Assembly (NCBI RefSeq): GCF_900155475.1
Contig: NZ_FXAM01000001.1
Location: forward strand, 1,971,501-2,035,500
From: Methylomagnum ishizawai
GTDB taxonomy: Bacteria > Pseudomonadota > Gammaproteobacteria > Methylococcales > Methylococcaceae
Direction of reading: 5' to 3'
Length of the DNA stretch: 64,000 nt
The notes under the pieces are model-generated. The model saw nothing but the letters and a program-made list of their open reading frames with translations. It had not been told where the DNA came from and searched no databases. Below, in pieces: positions 7,672-18,540 of the stretch. Made by a program: the position numbers and the translations under genes. Every line of letters begins with the position of its first letter. The stretch's first letter is position 1.

Positions 7672-10494
7672 CTATAGCGCCCGGATTTTCTCCACTTGCG
7701 CATGCAATTCCGTCAAGCTGGCTTGAATCTCCTGTAACCGGGTACGCTCCTTGGCGACCACCTGCGGCGGTGCCTTTTCCACGAAGGCGGGATCGTTGAG
7801 CTTGGCCTCGATGCGGGGGGCGTCTTTGCCGAGGCGCTGGATTTCCTTGTCGAGCCGGGCCAGTTCGGCTTCCTTGTCGATCAGGCCGCGCATGGGGATC
7901 AAGACCTTCAATTCGCCGACCAGGGCGATGGCCGCTTCCGGCGCGGCTTCGTCGGCTTCCAACCGGCCCAAGCTTTCCAAGCGGCCGAAGCGGACGATGA
8001 AGTCGCGGTTATGGGCGAGATAGGCCCAATCCTGGGCCGAGCCGTTCTGCAACAGCACCGGAATGGCTTTGCCGTCGGCGATCTTCATCTCGCCCCGGAT
8101 GCGGCGGATGCCCATCAGCACGTCCATGACCCAGCGCATTTCCTGCTCGGCCTCGGCGTCCAGCGGCCAGGATTCGGCTTGCGGATAGGCGTGGCGCATG
8201 ATCGTCGCGCCGGATTGGCCCGCCAGTGGCGCGACCCGCTGCCAGATTTCTTCGGTGATGAACGGCATAATGGGATGGGCCAGTCGCAGCAGGGTTTCCA
8301 GCACCCGCACCAGGGTTTGGCGGGTGCCGCGTTGCTGGGTTTCGTCGCCGGTCTGGAGCGCCACTTTCGCCAGTTCCAAATACCAGTCGCAGTATTCGTT
8401 CCAGGTGAATTCGTAAATGGCGCGGGCGGCGAGGTCGAAACGGTAGTCCTCGACGGCGGCGATGGTCGCGGCGATGGTTTGGCCCAAACGGGAACGGATC
8501 CAACGGTCGGGTAGGCTGTAGCTGCATTCGCCGGTCAGGCCGGTGTCCTGGCCTTCGGTGTTCATCAAGACGTAGCGGGCGGCGTTCCACAGCTTGTTGC
8601 AGAAATTGCGGTAGCCCTCGACCCGGCCCATGTCGAATTTGATGTCGCGCCCGGTCGAGGCCAGCGAGGCGAAAGTGAAACGCAGGGCGTCGCACCCATA
8701 GGCCGCGATGCCACCGGGGAATTCCTTGCGGGTGCGTTTTTCGATTTTTTCCGCGTCTTGGGGGCGCATCAAGCCGGTGGTGCGTTTCGCCACCAAAGCT
8801 TCCAGGGTGATGCCGTCGATGATGTCCAAGGGGTCGAGGACGTTGCCCTTGGATTTCGACATCTTCTGGCCTTCGGCATCGCGCACCAAGCCATGCACAT
8901 ACACCGTCTTGAACGGCACTTGCGGCGAGCCGTCCGGGTGTTTCATCAAGTGCATGGTCATCATGATCATGCGGGCGACCCAGAAGAAAATGATGTCGAA
9001 ACCCGTCACCAGTACGTCGGTGGGGTGGAAGGTCTTGAGTTCCGGCGTCGTGTCCGGCCAACCCAGGGTGGAGAAGGTCCACAGCGCCGACGAGAACCAG
9101 GTGTCCAGCACGTCGTCGTCTTGGCGCAGTTCGATGCTGGCATCGAGGCTGTATTTGGCGCGGACTTCGGCTTCGTTGCGGCCTACGTAGACCCGGCCTT
9201 GGTGGTCGTACCAGGCCGGGATGCGGTGGCCCCACCACAGTTGGCGGGAGATACACCAGTCCTGGATATCCCGCATCCACGAGAAATACAGGTTTTCGTA
9301 TTGCTGCGGCACGAAGCGGATGCGGCCCTCTTCCACGGCTTCGATGGCGGGTTTGGCGAGGGTTTTGGCGTCCACATACCACTGGTCGGTGAGCCAGGGT
9401 TCGATGACCACGCCGGAGCGGTCGCCGCGTGGCACTTTCAGGGTGTGCGGGTCGATCTTTTCCAGCAGCCCCAAATTCTCGAATTCGGCGATGACTTGCT
9501 TGCGGGCCTCGAAGCGGTCGAGTCCGGCGTAGGCTGCGGGGGCTTGCTCGCCGTGCGTTCCGGCATAGCCCTCGAAGGTCAGCACGGTGAATTCGCGCAG
9601 GATGCGGGCGTCACGGTCCAGCACGTTGATGAGCGGCAGGTTGTGGCGCTTGCCGACTTCGTAGTCGTTGAAGTCGTGGGCCGGGGTGATCTTCACGCAG
9701 CCGGTGCCGAATTCGGGATCGACGTAGTCGTCGGCGACGATGGGGATTTCCCGGTGGGTGATGGGCAGGCGGATCATCTTGCCGATCAAATGTTGATAGC
9801 GCTCGTCTTCCGGGTGGACGGCGACGGCGGTGTCGCCCAGCAGGGTTTCCGGGCGAGTGGTCGCGACCACCAGATGCCCCGAACCATCCGCCAGCGGATA
9901 GCGGAAATGCCACATGAAGCCTTTTTCTTCCTCGTTCTGCACTTCGAGGTCGGAAATGGCGGTGTGGAGCTTGGGGTCCCAGTTCACCAGCCGCTTGCCG
10001 CGGTAGATCAATCCATCGTCGTACAGGCGCACGAACGCCTCTTGCACGGCTTTCGACAGCCCTTCGTCCATGGTGAAGCGCTCGCGGCTCCAATCCACCG
10101 AGGAACCCAGACGGCGCAATTGCCGGGTGATGGTGCCGCCGGATTCGGCTTTCCATTCCCAGACCTTTTCCAGGAATTTCTCGCGCCCGAGGTCGTGGCG
10201 GGTGACGTTGTGGGCGGCGAGTTGACGTTCGACCACCATTTGGGTGGCGATACCGGCGTGGTCGGTGCCGACTTGCCACAGGGTGTTGTGGCCCTGCATG
10301 CGGTGGTAGCGCACCAGGGCGTCCATGATGGTGTTGTTGAAGCCATGGCCCATATGCAGGCTCCCGGTCACGTTGGGCGGCGGGATGGCGATGCAGTAAG
10401 AGGGGCCGGTGCCGGAGGGCTGGAAATAGCCGCTCGCTTCCCAGGTTCGATACCAGGCTTGTTCTATGGCTTGGGGTTCGTAGGTTTTGTCCAT
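7672..10494 (-). CDS. valS: Valyl-tRNA synthetase
   Basis: Class I aminoacyl-tRNA synthetase charging tRNA-Val, 940 residues, full length. It has the HIGH-type motif in [14 protein letters not shown] near residue 40 and KMSKS in [15 protein letters not shown]. The editing (CP1) domain carries [19 protein letters not shown]. The C terminus is the family coiled coil ([19 protein letters not shown]). Start ATG 10494, [18 protein letters not shown], is standard. The gene is followed by the long inverted repeat before pilB. The extensive open frames on the opposite strand are shadows of its GC-rich codon use. Confidence 0.98.
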   Translation of the reverse strand: MDKTYEPQAIEQAWYRTWEASGYFQPSGTGPSYCIAIPPPNVTGSLHMGHGFNNTIMDALVRYHRMQGHNTLWQVGTDHAGIATQMVVERQLAAHNVTRHDLGREKFLEKVWEWKAESGGTITRQLRRLGSSVDWSRERFTMDEGLSKAVQEAFVRLYDDGLIYRGKRLVNWDPKLHTAISDLEVQNEEEKGFMWHFRYPLADGSGHLVVATTRPETLLGDTAVAVHPEDERYQHLIGKMIRLPITHREIPIVADDYVDPEFGTGCVKITPAHDFNDYEVGKRHNLPLINVLDRDARILREFTVLTFEGYAGTHGEQAPAAYAGLDRFEARKQVIAEFENLGLLEKIDPHTLKVPRGDRSGVVIEPWLTDQWYVDAKTLAKPAIEAVEEGRIRFVPQQYENLYFSWMRDIQDWCISRQLWWGHRIPAWYDHQGRVYVGRNEAEVRAKYSLDASIELRQDDDVLDTWFSSALWTFSTLGWPDTTPELKTFHPTDVLVTGFDIIFFWVARMIMMTMHLMKHPDGSPQVPFKTVYVHGLVRDAEGQKMSKSKGNVLDPLDIIDGITLEALVAKRTTGLMRPQDAEKIEKRTRKEFPGGIAAYGCDALRFTFASLASTGRDIKFDMGRVEGYRNFCNKLWNAARYVLMNTEGQDTGLTGECSYSLPDRWIRSRLGQTIAATIAAVEDYRFDLAARAIYEFTWNEYCDWYLELAKVALQTGDETQQRGTRQTLVRVLETLLRLAHPIMPFITEEIWQRVAPLAGQSGATIMRHAYPQAESWPLDAEAEQEMRWVMDVLMGIRRIRGEMKIADGKAIPVLLQNGSAQDWAYLAHNRDFIVRFGRLESLGRLEADEAAPEAAIALVGELKVLIPMRGLIDKEAELARLDKEIQRLGKDAPRIEAKLNDPAFVEKAPPQVVAKERTRLQEIQASLTELHAQVEKIRAL

Positions 10495-10545
10495 GGCGTT
10501 TGGCGTGTGGATGCGAGGTAAAGGCGAATAGGCGCGGAAGGTGGG

Positions 10546-10827
10546 TTATAACGCGCCGCGCTCGATTTCTTGTAGATAAATGAATTCCGGGGCTTTGACG
10601 CCCGCTTTTTTCCTGATTTCCACCAATTCCGGGGACTCGAAAAAGCGGCGGGCATGCTCCAATGAGGACCATTCCGAAAAATGGACGATGTTATTGGCTG
10701 CGGCGTCGTAGCGGAGCAGTTGATAGGCGATTTCACCGGCATTTTTCCGCATCCCGGCGGCTTGGTCGAAAATGGTTTTCCATGCGGGATAGGATTCGAC
10801 TTCATGGATGATTAAGACATAGTGCAT
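10546..10827 (-). CDS. Small protein, ABM-like (dimeric alpha-beta barrel)
   Basis: 93 residues, MHYVLIIHEVESYPAWKTIF onward, with FSEWSSLEHARRFFESPEL and ending FIYLQEIERGAL. The alternation of a beta strand, the W-x-x-x-F helix and a second strand with EW resembles antibiotic-biosynthesis-monooxygenase or EthD-type small alpha-beta barrels. No catalytic residues can be assigned and the substrate is unknown. The start ATG 10827 has an AAGGTATC-like sequence just upstream. It lies between holC and valS on the same strand and may be part of that transcript. Confidence 0.6.
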   Translation of the reverse strand: MHYVLIIHEVESYPAWKTIFDQAAGMRKNAGEIAYQLLRYDAAANNIVHFSEWSSLEHARRFFESPELVEIRKKAGVKAPEFIYLQEIERGAL

Positions 10828-10883
10828 CGGGATACCTTGGGATGGCTTTGGGTGGGGTTTGATCCAGGTTGGAAAATGGCTTA

Positions 10884-11321
10884 TTACCGGATATCCAGCT
10901 TATGGGTTTCCGGCACATGCCCCGCTTCCTTATAAGCCTTATACCGCGCCCGTCCGGCCCGTTTCACCGCCTCGTCCTCGTCGATGAATTCCGCCACCCG
11001 CTCGAACCGGGCGTAATCCTCGGGCACCTGGGTTCCCAGGTTCACCAGAACATCATTCATGGCGAGCGGCGCGGGGCCGTGACCCAGCATCACCGGGGCT
11101 TCGGTCGGCGCGGAAGGCGGCCCCGCCACTTCGTGCGGGACGAAACTGCCTTGGCGGAAGGTCCACAGCAGATTATCGAGGGACTGGGTTTCCTCGGGCG
11201 AGGCCGTGCGCAGGTAGACGCGATGGCCCTGCCGGTAGGCTTTTTCGATCAGCTTGCAAGCGGTGAGGCGGCGCTGATAAGCATCAGCGCCCGGTAGCAG
11301 ATAAAAGTCGATGCGGGGCAT
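10884..11321 (-). CDS. holC: DNA polymerase III chi subunit HolC
   Basis: 145-residue clamp-loader-associated subunit that bridges the replisome to SSB. It is recognised from MPRIDFYLLPGADAYQRRLT, the helix ACKLIEKAYRQGHRVYLRT, the LLWTFRQGSFVPHEVAG segment that contacts psi and SSB, and the C-terminal region YARFERVAEFIDEDE. It directly follows pepA with a 9-base gap and precedes valS. The order pepA-holC-valS is conserved in gammaproteobacteria, supporting the call. Confidence 0.95.
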   Translation of the reverse strand: MPRIDFYLLPGADAYQRRLTACKLIEKAYRQGHRVYLRTASPEETQSLDNLLWTFRQGSFVPHEVAGPPSAPTEAPVMLGHGPAPLAMNDVLVNLGTQVPEDYARFERVAEFIDEDEAVKRAGRARYKAYKEAGHVPETHKLDIR

Positions 11322-11330
11322 GGGGCGGGA

Positions 11331-12830
11331 TTATTCGGCGGCGGCGGATTCCGCCGCCCGGTCGATGAGATATTGGGTCAGCAAGGGCACCGGGCGACCG
11401 GTCGCGCCTTTGTCCGCGCCGTTCTTCCAGGCCGTGCCGGCGATATCGACATGCGCCCAAGGGTATTCCTTGGCGAAGCGCGACAGGAAACAGGCGGCGG
11501 TGATGCTGCCGCCATCCGGCCCGCCGATATTGGCGAGGTCGGCGAAATTGGATTTGAGCTGTTCTTGGTAATCGTCCAGCAGCGGCATCCGCCACACCCG
11601 GTCGAAACTGGCTTCCCCGGCTTGCAGCACCGCCCCGGCCAAAGCTTCGTCATTGCTCCACAGCCCGGACACCACCTTGCCCAAGGCCACCACGCAAGCG
11701 CCGGTCAGGGTGGCCACGTCGATGACGGCGGCGGGTTCGTAGCGCTGGGCATAGGCCAGCACGTCGCACAGCAGCAAACGGCCTTCGGCGTCGGTGTTGA
11801 GGATTTCGATGGTCAGTCCGGCCATGCTCTTGACGATATCGCCGGGCTTGTTGGCTTTGCCGTCGGGCAGGTTCTCGGAGGCGGGGACGAGGCCCACCAC
11901 GTTCAGCGGCAAGCCCATTTCGACCACGGCGGCCAGGGTGCCGATCACGCCCGCGCCGCCGCACATGTCGTATTTCATCTCATCCATGGCGGCGGAGGGC
12001 TTGATGGAGATGCCGCCCGCGTCGAAGGTCAGCCCCTTGCCGACCAGCACGTAGGGCTTTTCATCCTTGTCCGCCGCGCCGTGGTATTCCATGACGATCA
12101 GCTTGGCCGGTTCGTGGCTGCCCTTCGACACCGACAGGAACGCGCCCATGCCTAGTTCGTCCAGGTCGGATTCGTCGAGGATTTTCACCTTGAGCTTCTT
12201 TTGTTTCTTGCCGACCTTTTCGGCTTGCTCGGCCAGATAGGTCGGGGTGCAGACATTGCCGGGCAGATTGGCGAGTTCCTTGGCGAGGTTCATGCCGTTG
12301 GCGATGGCCTGGCCTTGGGCGATGGCGGCTTTGGCGGCGTCGGCCCCGGTCTGGAACACCAGCTTGGCGAGGCGGGCCTTATGGTTCTCGGTTTCGCTTT
12401 TCATCTGGGTGAAGCGGTAGAGCGAGGCTTCGAGGATTTCCACGAACTGGCGGATTTGCCAAGCGGCATCGCGGCCTTCGACCTCGGCCTCGTGCAGGAA
12501 ACTGGCCGCTTGCTTGACATTGGCGTCCTTGAGCGCCTTGGCGGCGGCGGCGAGGGCTTTGCGGTAGGTGCCGGGTTTGAGTTCTTCCTTCTTGCCGAGG
12601 CCGACCAGGATCACCCGTTCGATCCCGCCTTCGGGCAGATGGGGCAGGGCCAGGATATCGCCGGGCTTGCCTTCGATATCGTCGCGCTTGAGCAGTTTTT
12701 GCAGGAGTCCGTCCAACTGCTCGTCCAGGGCCAGGGCGGACGGGGTGAGCTTGCGTTTTTGGTAGAAGCCCAATACGGCGCAGGGCGTGGAAAGGGAGTC
12801 CAGGGGTTCGGATTTGGCGTGGTAGTCCAT
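11331..12830 (-). CDS. pepA: Leucyl aminopeptidase (cytosol aminopeptidase) PepA
   Basis: 499-residue M17 metallopeptidase removing N-terminal residues; in E. coli it also binds DNA at cer sites. The C-terminal catalytic domain has the di-metal ligands and lysine in [16 protein letters not shown], the signature [12 protein letters not shown] and the bicarbonate-binding region; the N-terminal domain begins [24 protein letters not shown] sequence after [11 protein letters not shown]. It is probably the first gene of pepA-holC-(small gene)-valS. The 224 bases upstream, to 13054, hold no gene. Confidence 0.97.
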   Translation of the reverse strand: MDYHAKSEPLDSLSTPCAVLGFYQKRKLTPSALALDEQLDGLLQKLLKRDDIEGKPGDILALPHLPEGGIERVILVGLGKKEELKPGTYRKALAAAAKALKDANVKQAASFLHEAEVEGRDAAWQIRQFVEILEASLYRFTQMKSETENHKARLAKLVFQTGADAAKAAIAQGQAIANGMNLAKELANLPGNVCTPTYLAEQAEKVGKKQKKLKVKILDESDLDELGMGAFLSVSKGSHEPAKLIVMEYHGAADKDEKPYVLVGKGLTFDAGGISIKPSAAMDEMKYDMCGGAGVIGTLAAVVEMGLPLNVVGLVPASENLPDGKANKPGDIVKSMAGLTIEILNTDAEGRLLLCDVLAYAQRYEPAAVIDVATLTGACVVALGKVVSGLWSNDEALAGAVLQAGEASFDRVWRMPLLDDYQEQLKSNFADLANIGGPDGGSITAACFLSRFAKEYPWAHVDIAGTAWKNGADKGATGRPVPLLTQYLIDRAAESAAAE

Positions 12831-13016
12831 GATTGCGGTTCGCTTGCGTTCGGGAGCGCCGCCGGTCGGGCGGCGGGGTCCGGTGGGAGGGCGCTTTCCC
12901 GGCTTGGGAAAGGGATTGTCACCAAGGATAACAAGCGAGGGGGCCGGGCGTCCAAGGGGGCGGCGGGGACGCGGGCCGGGATTGGCGGAGGGATCGGGCG
13001 GACCGGAGGGATCGGG

Positions 13017-13048
13017 GCGGGTTTCCAGGCCGGGGCTTGGAAACCCGC
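13017..13048 (-). terminator. Hairpin after the multicopper oxidase gene
   Basis: Arms GCGGGTTTCCA (13017-13027) and TGGAAACCCGC (13038-13048) form a perfect 11-bp stem with a 10-base loop, starting 7 bases beyond the oxidase stop codon. No U-run follows on the minus strand, so it is a terminator-like or 3-prime protective hairpin rather than a proven intrinsic terminator. The rest of 12831-13016 is very G-rich, with no gene seen. Confidence 0.6.
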
Positions 13049-13054
13049 TTCGGC

Positions 13055-15190
13055 TTATTTCGCCACTTTATAAGGCCGCATCATCTCGTTGTCCTCGTGG
13101 TTGATGATGTGGCAATGCCAGACATATTCCCCGTCGCTGGGATCGAACGGGTATAGGTTGCGTCCGGCGTAGGATTGATGCTTGAGGACCGGGGTATCGG
13201 TCGGGGTCCAGCGCACCAAGACCCGCAGCACTTGGTGGCCGTAGGCGGTCGCCGTGTCCTTCCAGCCGGTTTCCCCGGCGGTGGGCGCGGTCGGCGTGCC
13301 CAGCAGGAACGGCCCGACCGCCGGATTGCCACCCACCGCCCCGTCGGCGTTGGGCGTGTTGTAGGACAGCGGCGGGCCGTAGCCCGGACAGGCTTTGCCC
13401 GGCGTGCAAGTGGTGGGCAAGGGAGCCGGTCCCTTGCCGAACGCGCTTTCCCAGGCCGCGAGATAGCCCTTCACGTCGAATTCCTGGCGGTTGAGGACTT
13501 GGAATTGCGCCAGATGGGTGTGGACCGGGTGGTACTGCGTCGCCGTGCCCGGAGAATAGGCGTTGATGATTTCCCACAATTCGACCGAGCCGACCCTGGG
13601 GGTTTCGCTGATGCCGTCCTGGGGGAATTCCGCCGCGATGCTGGGCGAGCGCCGCCCGTCCCATTTGGTGTTGTTGACCAATTCGTCCAGGGTTTGGGGG
13701 AAGTCGAAGTTCTCGTTGAGGACCATTTGCCGGACCTTATCGATCTTTACCTTGGCCAGGATATGGCCCTTGCCATCGGTCAGCCGCGCCGCCAGGGCCG
13801 GCCAGATGCAACCGCCTTCGGCGGCGGACAGGCCGGGATCGCAACTGGGATCGCCGCCTTGCGGGGTCTTCTTGACCTGGAAGCGCATGATCTCGGGCAG
13901 TTGGAACATCTCGCCCGCTTCGTCGTTGCCGAGGATCACATTGCCGCCCGCCAGCTTGGAGAAATCGACGATCAGATCGGCCCGCTCGCCCGGCGTCAGA
14001 TGGACTTTCCGTACCCTAACGGGCCTGCCCAGATAGCCTTCGTCCGAGCCGATCTGGTAGACGATGGCCTTGCCGAAATTCAAGTCGTAGCCGCGGTGGT
14101 TGGAGCCGTTCAGTACCCGCAAACGGTAGCGGCGCGGTTCCACCTCGAAATAAGGCCAGGGCGCGCCGTTCACCGTCGCCACATCGCCTTCGTACATCAC
14201 CGACCAGAACGGATGCGCTTTCACCGGGGCGTCCACCGGGAAATACAATTGGCTTTGGGTATCGAACTGGCGGTCCTGGAGCGCCAATTCGACTTCATAG
14301 GCGCCTTGCGGCAATTGTTTGGGTTCCCGCTCGGGGTCGCGGACGAAATAAAACCCGGCCAAGCCCGCCGCCACGTTCAAGCGGGTGGTGCCCAAGGTGT
14401 GGTCGTGGAACCAGAGGGTGCCGGGTTCCTGGGTGTTGGGATATTCATAGATGGCCTTGCCCGCGCCGGGATTGCCCAGGGTGACATAGCCCGACCCGGT
14501 CCGGCCATCGGGCGTGAACCAGGAATCCGGGCCGCCGTCGAACCGCGCCGGGAGGACGCCGCCGTGTAGATGCACGGTGGCGGGCACCGGCCCGGTATAG
14601 GGTTGGCAGCAGGGGCTGGCGGCGTTGGCCGGGGTCGAGCAATCGCGGGTTTCCATGCCGCACATCTGCTGCAAGGGGTCGGCCCAATGCAAGGTCTGGT
14701 CCACCAGGAACAGCCCTTGCACCAACCCGGCCCCGCGCGGGTTGGCGGGGTTGAAGCTGGGCAGGGCGTTGACGTATTTGATCCGGGTGGCGAGCCGGGC
14801 CTGGGTGTCCAGGGTCACGGCGGGCCAATTGGCCGGGCCTAGCACCTTGCGGGTTTGGGCGTCGGCGGTTTCGTAGGCCCAGACGCGGGTGGTGCCGAAT
14901 TTGACACCCTTGCCGCAGGTGTCGCCCTGGTCTTTGGGCAGGACTTGCTGGTCGATTTCTTTCATCGTCACCATCAGCGCGGGATGCTGGACGGCATCCA
15001 CCCGCGGGATGGAGCCGGCCGGTCCGAACACCGGCAAGGCTGTCGCGTATTTGGGGATGCAAGCGCCGTCCAGCGGGGTTTGCGGGACCAAGACGCTGGC
15101 CTGGGTGGGGGCCGTGATTCCCCAGACCAGGAGCAATAAGCCGGCCTTGTTTGAAGTTCGTTGTGGAGGGCGGTCTATCGTGTTTGGCAT
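13055..15190 (-). CDS. Multicopper oxidase (CotA/bilirubin-oxidase-like), secreted
   Basis: About 711 residues. All four copper-ligand motifs are visible: VHLHGG near residue 205, [16 protein letters not shown], and the C-terminal [14 protein letters not shown] with the type-1 Cys and axial Met. This is the three-cupredoxin-domain plan of CotA, bilirubin oxidases and phenoxazinone synthases, which couple one-electron substrate oxidation to O2 reduction. The N-terminal stretch [20 protein letters not shown] looks like a signal peptide, so the protein is probably periplasmic. The start at 15190 (MPNTIDRPP) has AGGAT a few bases upstream; an ATG at 15214 adds eight residues. A long insert around the [10 protein letters not shown] region is unusual. 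Substrate unknown. Confidence 0.88.
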   Translation of the reverse strand: MPNTIDRPPQRTSNKAGLLLLVWGITAPTQASVLVPQTPLDGACIPKYATALPVFGPAGSIPRVDAVQHPALMVTMKEIDQQVLPKDQGDTCGKGVKFGTTRVWAYETADAQTRKVLGPANWPAVTLDTQARLATRIKYVNALPSFNPANPRGAGLVQGLFLVDQTLHWADPLQQMCGMETRDCSTPANAASPCCQPYTGPVPATVHLHGGVLPARFDGGPDSWFTPDGRTGSGYVTLGNPGAGKAIYEYPNTQEPGTLWFHDHTLGTTRLNVAAGLAGFYFVRDPEREPKQLPQGAYEVELALQDRQFDTQSQLYFPVDAPVKAHPFWSVMYEGDVATVNGAPWPYFEVEPRRYRLRVLNGSNHRGYDLNFGKAIVYQIGSDEGYLGRPVRVRKVHLTPGERADLIVDFSKLAGGNVILGNDEAGEMFQLPEIMRFQVKKTPQGGDPSCDPGLSAAEGGCIWPALAARLTDGKGHILAKVKIDKVRQMVLNENFDFPQTLDELVNNTKWDGRRSPSIAAEFPQDGISETPRVGSVELWEIINAYSPGTATQYHPVHTHLAQFQVLNRQEFDVKGYLAAWESAFGKGPAPLPTTCTPGKACPGYGPPLSYNTPNADGAVGGNPAVGPFLLGTPTAPTAGETGWKDTATAYGHQVLRVLVRWTPTDTPVLKHQSYAGRNLYPFDPSDGEYVWHCHIINHEDNEMMRPYKVAK

Positions 15191-15357
15191 AGCGGTATCC
15201 TGAATGATAGGCATGATGGCCGATGGGGCGGATGGTGAGGGGAATATCCAACGCCAGGATGGGCAACCAAACTCATCCTAGGAAGAGGGTCTATACGAAT
15301 AAATACGCGAAACCACGCAATTATGCGGCGGGGGTCGGTTTTTTGAGGGAGGCTGCA

Positions 15358-16209
15358 ATGAACGGGCGAGATGCAAGCGGCGGCGTTTGGCGGGAAATCC
15401 ATGGCAAAGGCGGGCCGGGCCATACGATTGTCGGCGATGTGCGGGCCTGCTATGGGCTGTACAGCCCGCAACTCGGGGATCGCCGGGATATTTTCGTCTA
15501 CCTGCCGCCTGGCTATGCGGGCGGTGGCGGACCCTATCCGGTGATCTACATGCAGGATGGGCAGAACCTATTCGACCAGGCCATCGCCTACGCCGGGGAA
15601 TGGCGGGTGGACGAGACCTTGGAAAGCCTGGCCGCCGAGGGCGTGGCAGCCATCGTGGTGGGGGTCGCCAACGGTGGGGCGCGGCGCTTGGAGGAATACA
15701 ACGCCTATGCCGGGCAGGGCGGGGCGTATCTGGATTTCCTGGTGGATACGGTCAAGCCTTTGATCGACCAAAGTTTCCGCACCCGCCCGGAGCGCGGGGC
15801 CACCGGGATACTGGGGTCCTCGATGGGCGGTTTGATCGCGCTCCATGCCTTTTTCAGCCGTCCCAGGGTGTTCGGGCTGGCCGGGGCGCTGAGCCATTGG
15901 ATGTGGATCGCGGGCCGGATCGATCCGGCCCAAGTCTGCGGCTTCGTCGCGGGTTCTGAATATGCGCCGGGCAGGCTCTATCTCGATATCGGCGACCGGG
16001 AATGCGTCGATGCCACGCTGACCGGGCTGGCGCTCGCGCCGGAGCAACTGGTCGTGGAGACCCGTCGGCTCCGGGATGCGCTGCTCGCCAAGGGCTATGC
16101 GGAGGGCCGCGATTTCAAATACCTGGAAATCGCGGGCGGAGGCCACGGGGAAGGCGATTGGGCGGCGCGGCTCGCCGCCGTGTTCCGCTTCCTGTTGGGC
16201 GCGGGCTAG
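15358..16209 (+). CDS. Alpha/beta-hydrolase esterase (esterase D / Fes-like)
   Basis: 283 residues from ATG 15358, preceded by GAGGGAGGC. It has the nucleophile elbow GILGSSMGGLIALH, a candidate acid in YLDIGDRECVD and a C-terminal His in GGGHGEGDW. The N-terminal strand RRDIFVYLPPGYAG and PVIYMQDGQNLFD are typical of the putative-esterase family, which includes enterochelin esterases and acyl-hydrolases. No signal peptide is seen. It is divergent from the multicopper oxidase and convergent with the deacetylase. The natural substrate is not deducible. Confidence 0.85.
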   Translation: MNGRDASGGVWREIHGKGGPGHTIVGDVRACYGLYSPQLGDRRDIFVYLPPGYAGGGGPYPVIYMQDGQNLFDQAIAYAGEWRVDETLESLAAEGVAAIVVGVANGGARRLEEYNAYAGQGGAYLDFLVDTVKPLIDQSFRTRPERGATGILGSSMGGLIALHAFFSRPRVFGLAGALSHWMWIAGRIDPAQVCGFVAGSEYAPGRLYLDIGDRECVDATLTGLALAPEQLVVETRRLRDALLAKGYAEGRDFKYLEIAGGGHGEGDWAARLAAVFRFLLGAG

Positions 16210-16221
16210 CTGGCGGCGGGG

Positions 16222-17289
16222 TCAGGGCGCGAGATCGAAGGTTTTTCCGGGTGCCAGTTCGACGATGCCGCCGCCCTGGCGCAGGAATACCGGCAACGCG
16301 GACGGGTTGTAGACGCGGTGGCCGTCGGCGGAAAACCGCACCGCCCGTATCGCCGCCAGATATTCGGCCACCTCCGCCGCTCCCGCGTACCAAATATCGG
16401 TGCGATGGCCCATCATGGCGCAGAACTCCTCGATATAGCCCCAGTGGTTGTTCGGCTGGTGGTCGTTGATTTCCCAGCTATGGCCCCAGACGAAGAACAG
16501 GCTCGGCTCCTCCGGGGCGAGGGCGAGGAAGTGCCGGGACAATTCCAGCGCTTGGGTTTGGTGGGCGCTGGGCCGCCATAACAAGGGATTGCCGGGCAGC
16601 CGGAAATCGTGGGTGTCGCCGACCAAACGGCCATAGATCAAGCCCCATTCCGGTAGCAGCCGTTCCAGGGCGGGATGGGAAACCCCGAACGGATAGGCCA
16701 AACCGCGTACCGGATAGCCGACCCACCGCTCCAGCGCCCGGATATCCCCGAGGATTTCGCTTTCCAGCCGCTCTTCCGCCAGCGAATCCAGGAAGGGATG
16801 GGTGGTGGAATGGCCCGAGACCTCGTGGCCCGCGTAGACGGTGGCGATATCCGCCGCATGGACCTTGCCCGGACCTTCGGTCAAGCCGGAATTGATATGG
16901 AAGGTGCCCTTGAGGCCATGGGCGTCGAAGCGTTCGATCAAGTGGCGGTCTTGCTCGCTGCCGTCGTCGAAGCTCAGGACCAAGGCTTTCAGCTTGCCGC
17001 CGGGGAAGGCGAAATGCCGCAAGCGGTCGGGGTCGGTTTCCCACAGTTCCCCTTCCACGCACCAGCCTTCCGCCAGCCGCCACCGCAGGTCCACGGTCTG
17101 GGAGCCCGCGCCGTCGTTGAACACGAGATTGGCGGTTTCCTGGCCCGCGAGTTCGAGGCGGTACCAGTCGCCGTGTTCCGGGTCCATCTTCGCGCCCGGC
17201 CAGGCCGGGGATTCGGCCCAGGGCGTCGCGTTCCAGTGGTACAGATAAGCGTCGGGCCAGTGCCGGGGTTTTTTGAAATGGATAATCAT
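16222..17289 (-). CDS. Polysaccharide deacetylase with N-terminal CBM26-like module
   Basis: 355 residues. Residues 1-80 (HFKKPRHWPDAYLYHWN; DWYRLELAG; NLVFNDGAG) look like a starch-binding module of the CBM26 type. Residues ~100-280 are a NodB deacetylase: the metal Asp motif LVLSFDDGSEQD, the two histidines in GHSTTHPF, and LAYPFG. Such enzymes remove N- or O-acetyl groups from chitin, peptidoglycan or exopolysaccharide. No signal peptide is visible, which is odd for an extracellular substrate. The fusion suggests action on, or attachment to, an alpha-glucan such as glycogen; that is inference. It is followed closely by the convergent esterase gene. Confidence 0.82.
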   Translation of the reverse strand: MIIHFKKPRHWPDAYLYHWNATPWAESPAWPGAKMDPEHGDWYRLELAGQETANLVFNDGAGSQTVDLRWRLAEGWCVEGELWETDPDRLRHFAFPGGKLKALVLSFDDGSEQDRHLIERFDAHGLKGTFHINSGLTEGPGKVHAADIATVYAGHEVSGHSTTHPFLDSLAEERLESEILGDIRALERWVGYPVRGLAYPFGVSHPALERLLPEWGLIYGRLVGDTHDFRLPGNPLLWRPSAHQTQALELSRHFLALAPEEPSLFFVWGHSWEINDHQPNNHWGYIEEFCAMMGHRTDIWYAGAAEVAEYLAAIRAVRFSADGHRVYNPSALPVFLRQGGGIVELAPGKTFDLAP

Positions 17290-17325
17290 GCCGGGAGGTT
17301 CGCGGATGGGGATGGGGGACGGGAT

Positions 17326-18123
17326 TCACTGCGAGGTGACATTGAACACCGGGCTGTCGGCGTCGATCACCCAGCCGCCATCGTCGCCGATATGGCCGTT
17401 CCAGGCAACGCTTTCGTAGGTGCCGGGGTCGAGGATGAACAGCAGGGCGGCGGGGGGCCGGTGGGCGTGGCGCAGGATCGCCCGCATCCCCCGGTCTTCG
17501 GGGTGGCCGCGCTTGATGGTGTTGGAAGGCGTGCTGAGTGTGAACGGCATATTGGGATCGGACCCCAGGCTCGCCACATGCTTGGCGATATCGGTGACGA
17601 AGCTGGCGCAATCGAAGTCGTGTTCGTTGCGGACCCGGTAGCGCTGTTCCTGCCAGCGCCTATGGATTTCGTCGGCGGCCTGGTGGCTGATGGGCCAGTT
17701 CAACAGCCAGAAGGCGTACAGGCTGGGTTTGCCGCGCACATGGTCGATGCGGAAATAATCGGCGGCCTGGCCGTTTTTCAGCACCCGCCCCGGCGTGGCG
17801 TGGTAGAGGTAGGTATGGGATTCCTCGCCGGGGAATTTGCCATGGCGGTGGATGCCGAAATAGGAATGGCCCGCGCCGGGTCCGTAGGCGACTTGGCCGA
17901 CCACCGCCAAGGGCAGATGCCGCCCGGCGTGGTGTAAACAGGGCCGCAGGTGCGCCGAATCGCGCCGGACCGCCATGATTTCGGGCTGGCCCTGGTTCCA
18001 ATTGTGGAACTGGGGGGCCAGGCGCTGCTTGATGTGGGTGCCGAGTCTGGGGAAGTGCTGTGCGGGGAAGAACGGCTTGAGGGTTTGCCGTGCGGAATCG
18101 GGGTCGGGAATGGCATGGTGCAT
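17326..18123 (-). CDS. Uncharacterised protein with a Cys-containing FDCASFV motif
   Basis: 265 residues from ATG 18123 (MHHAIPDPDSARQTL); an upstream in-frame start at 18177 is less likely. I do not recognise the family. HGKFPGEESHTYLYHATPGR and, near residue 160, EHDFDCASFVTDIAKHVA suggest a papain-like or NlpC/P60-type fold with a candidate nucleophile Cys in a D-C-A-S-F-V context. A later stretch reads LLFILDPGTYESVAWNGH, with a possible catalytic His. No signal peptide or membrane helix. It lies 36 bases upstream of the deacetylase on the same strand and may be co-transcribed with it. Confidence 0.55.
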   Translation of the reverse strand: MHHAIPDPDSARQTLKPFFPAQHFPRLGTHIKQRLAPQFHNWNQGQPEIMAVRRDSAHLRPCLHHAGRHLPLAVVGQVAYGPGAGHSYFGIHRHGKFPGEESHTYLYHATPGRVLKNGQAADYFRIDHVRGKPSLYAFWLLNWPISHQAADEIHRRWQEQRYRVRNEHDFDCASFVTDIAKHVASLGSDPNMPFTLSTPSNTIKRGHPEDRGMRAILRHAHRPPAALLFILDPGTYESVAWNGHIGDDGGWVIDADSPVFNVTSQ

Positions 18124-18164
18124 GGCGCTTGGACTCGTGGGGTGATGGGAAAGGAATAAGGCAT

Positions 18165-18176
18165 TGATAATTATCA
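18165..18176. promoter_or_regulatory. AT-rich perfect palindrome upstream of gene 17326-18123
   Basis: TGATAATTATCA is a perfect 12-base palindrome 42 bases upstream of the chosen start and resembles a Fur-type half-box (GATAAT/ATTATC). One copy alone is weak evidence for a Fur site; it could simply be the -10 region. Confidence 0.3.
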
Positions 18177-18177
18177 C

Positions 18178-18512
18178 ATAAACGGTTCGATGCGATGCCC
18201 ATGTTTGTTGTTGGTGTCAAGAAAATACAGAGTTAAAAGAGAGTGCGGATAACGATGGAGCAAGCCGGGGCTTTTTTGCACAAGGATGGGATAAGCCATG
18301 CATGCCACCACCCAGGGGAAGGGGGCGGCACTGTCTCCCATGGGGTTGGAGAGGAGGGGAGGGGAGGGCCGGGCCGGGCCGATGCCGGGAATCCGCCTTG
18401 AAGTCGATGGGACGCGCCGCCATTTAGAGGTCAGCGTGGCGGATTGGCGTTTTGAGGCAAGCACCCGCGGGATTTTTCCAGGGAACCGCGGCACCTCCGC
18501 TGAATCCCCACC
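18178..18512. other. Intergenic stretch, no gene seen
   Basis: Between the divergent genes at 18123 and 18622. It contains a purine-rich run near 18350-18380 and a CCGCGG pair around a T-run near 18467-18492. No open frame here has family-like sequence and no tRNA-like cloverleaf was noticed. Confidence 0.5.
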
Positions 18513-18540
18513 TTGACACAGATTCCCGCCCCGCTATGAT
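18513..18540 (+). promoter_or_regulatory. Sigma70 promoter of groESL copy 2
   Basis: A consensus TTGACA at 18513-18518, 16-base spacer, and TATGAT at 18535-18540. The CIRCE starts at the last base of the -10, so bound HrcA would block transcription initiation. Confidence 0.9.

Noticed and set aside
18298..18516. 72-codon frame upstream of groES copy 2
   Set aside because: Purine-rich low-complexity translation, overlaps the promoter region, no family resemblance.
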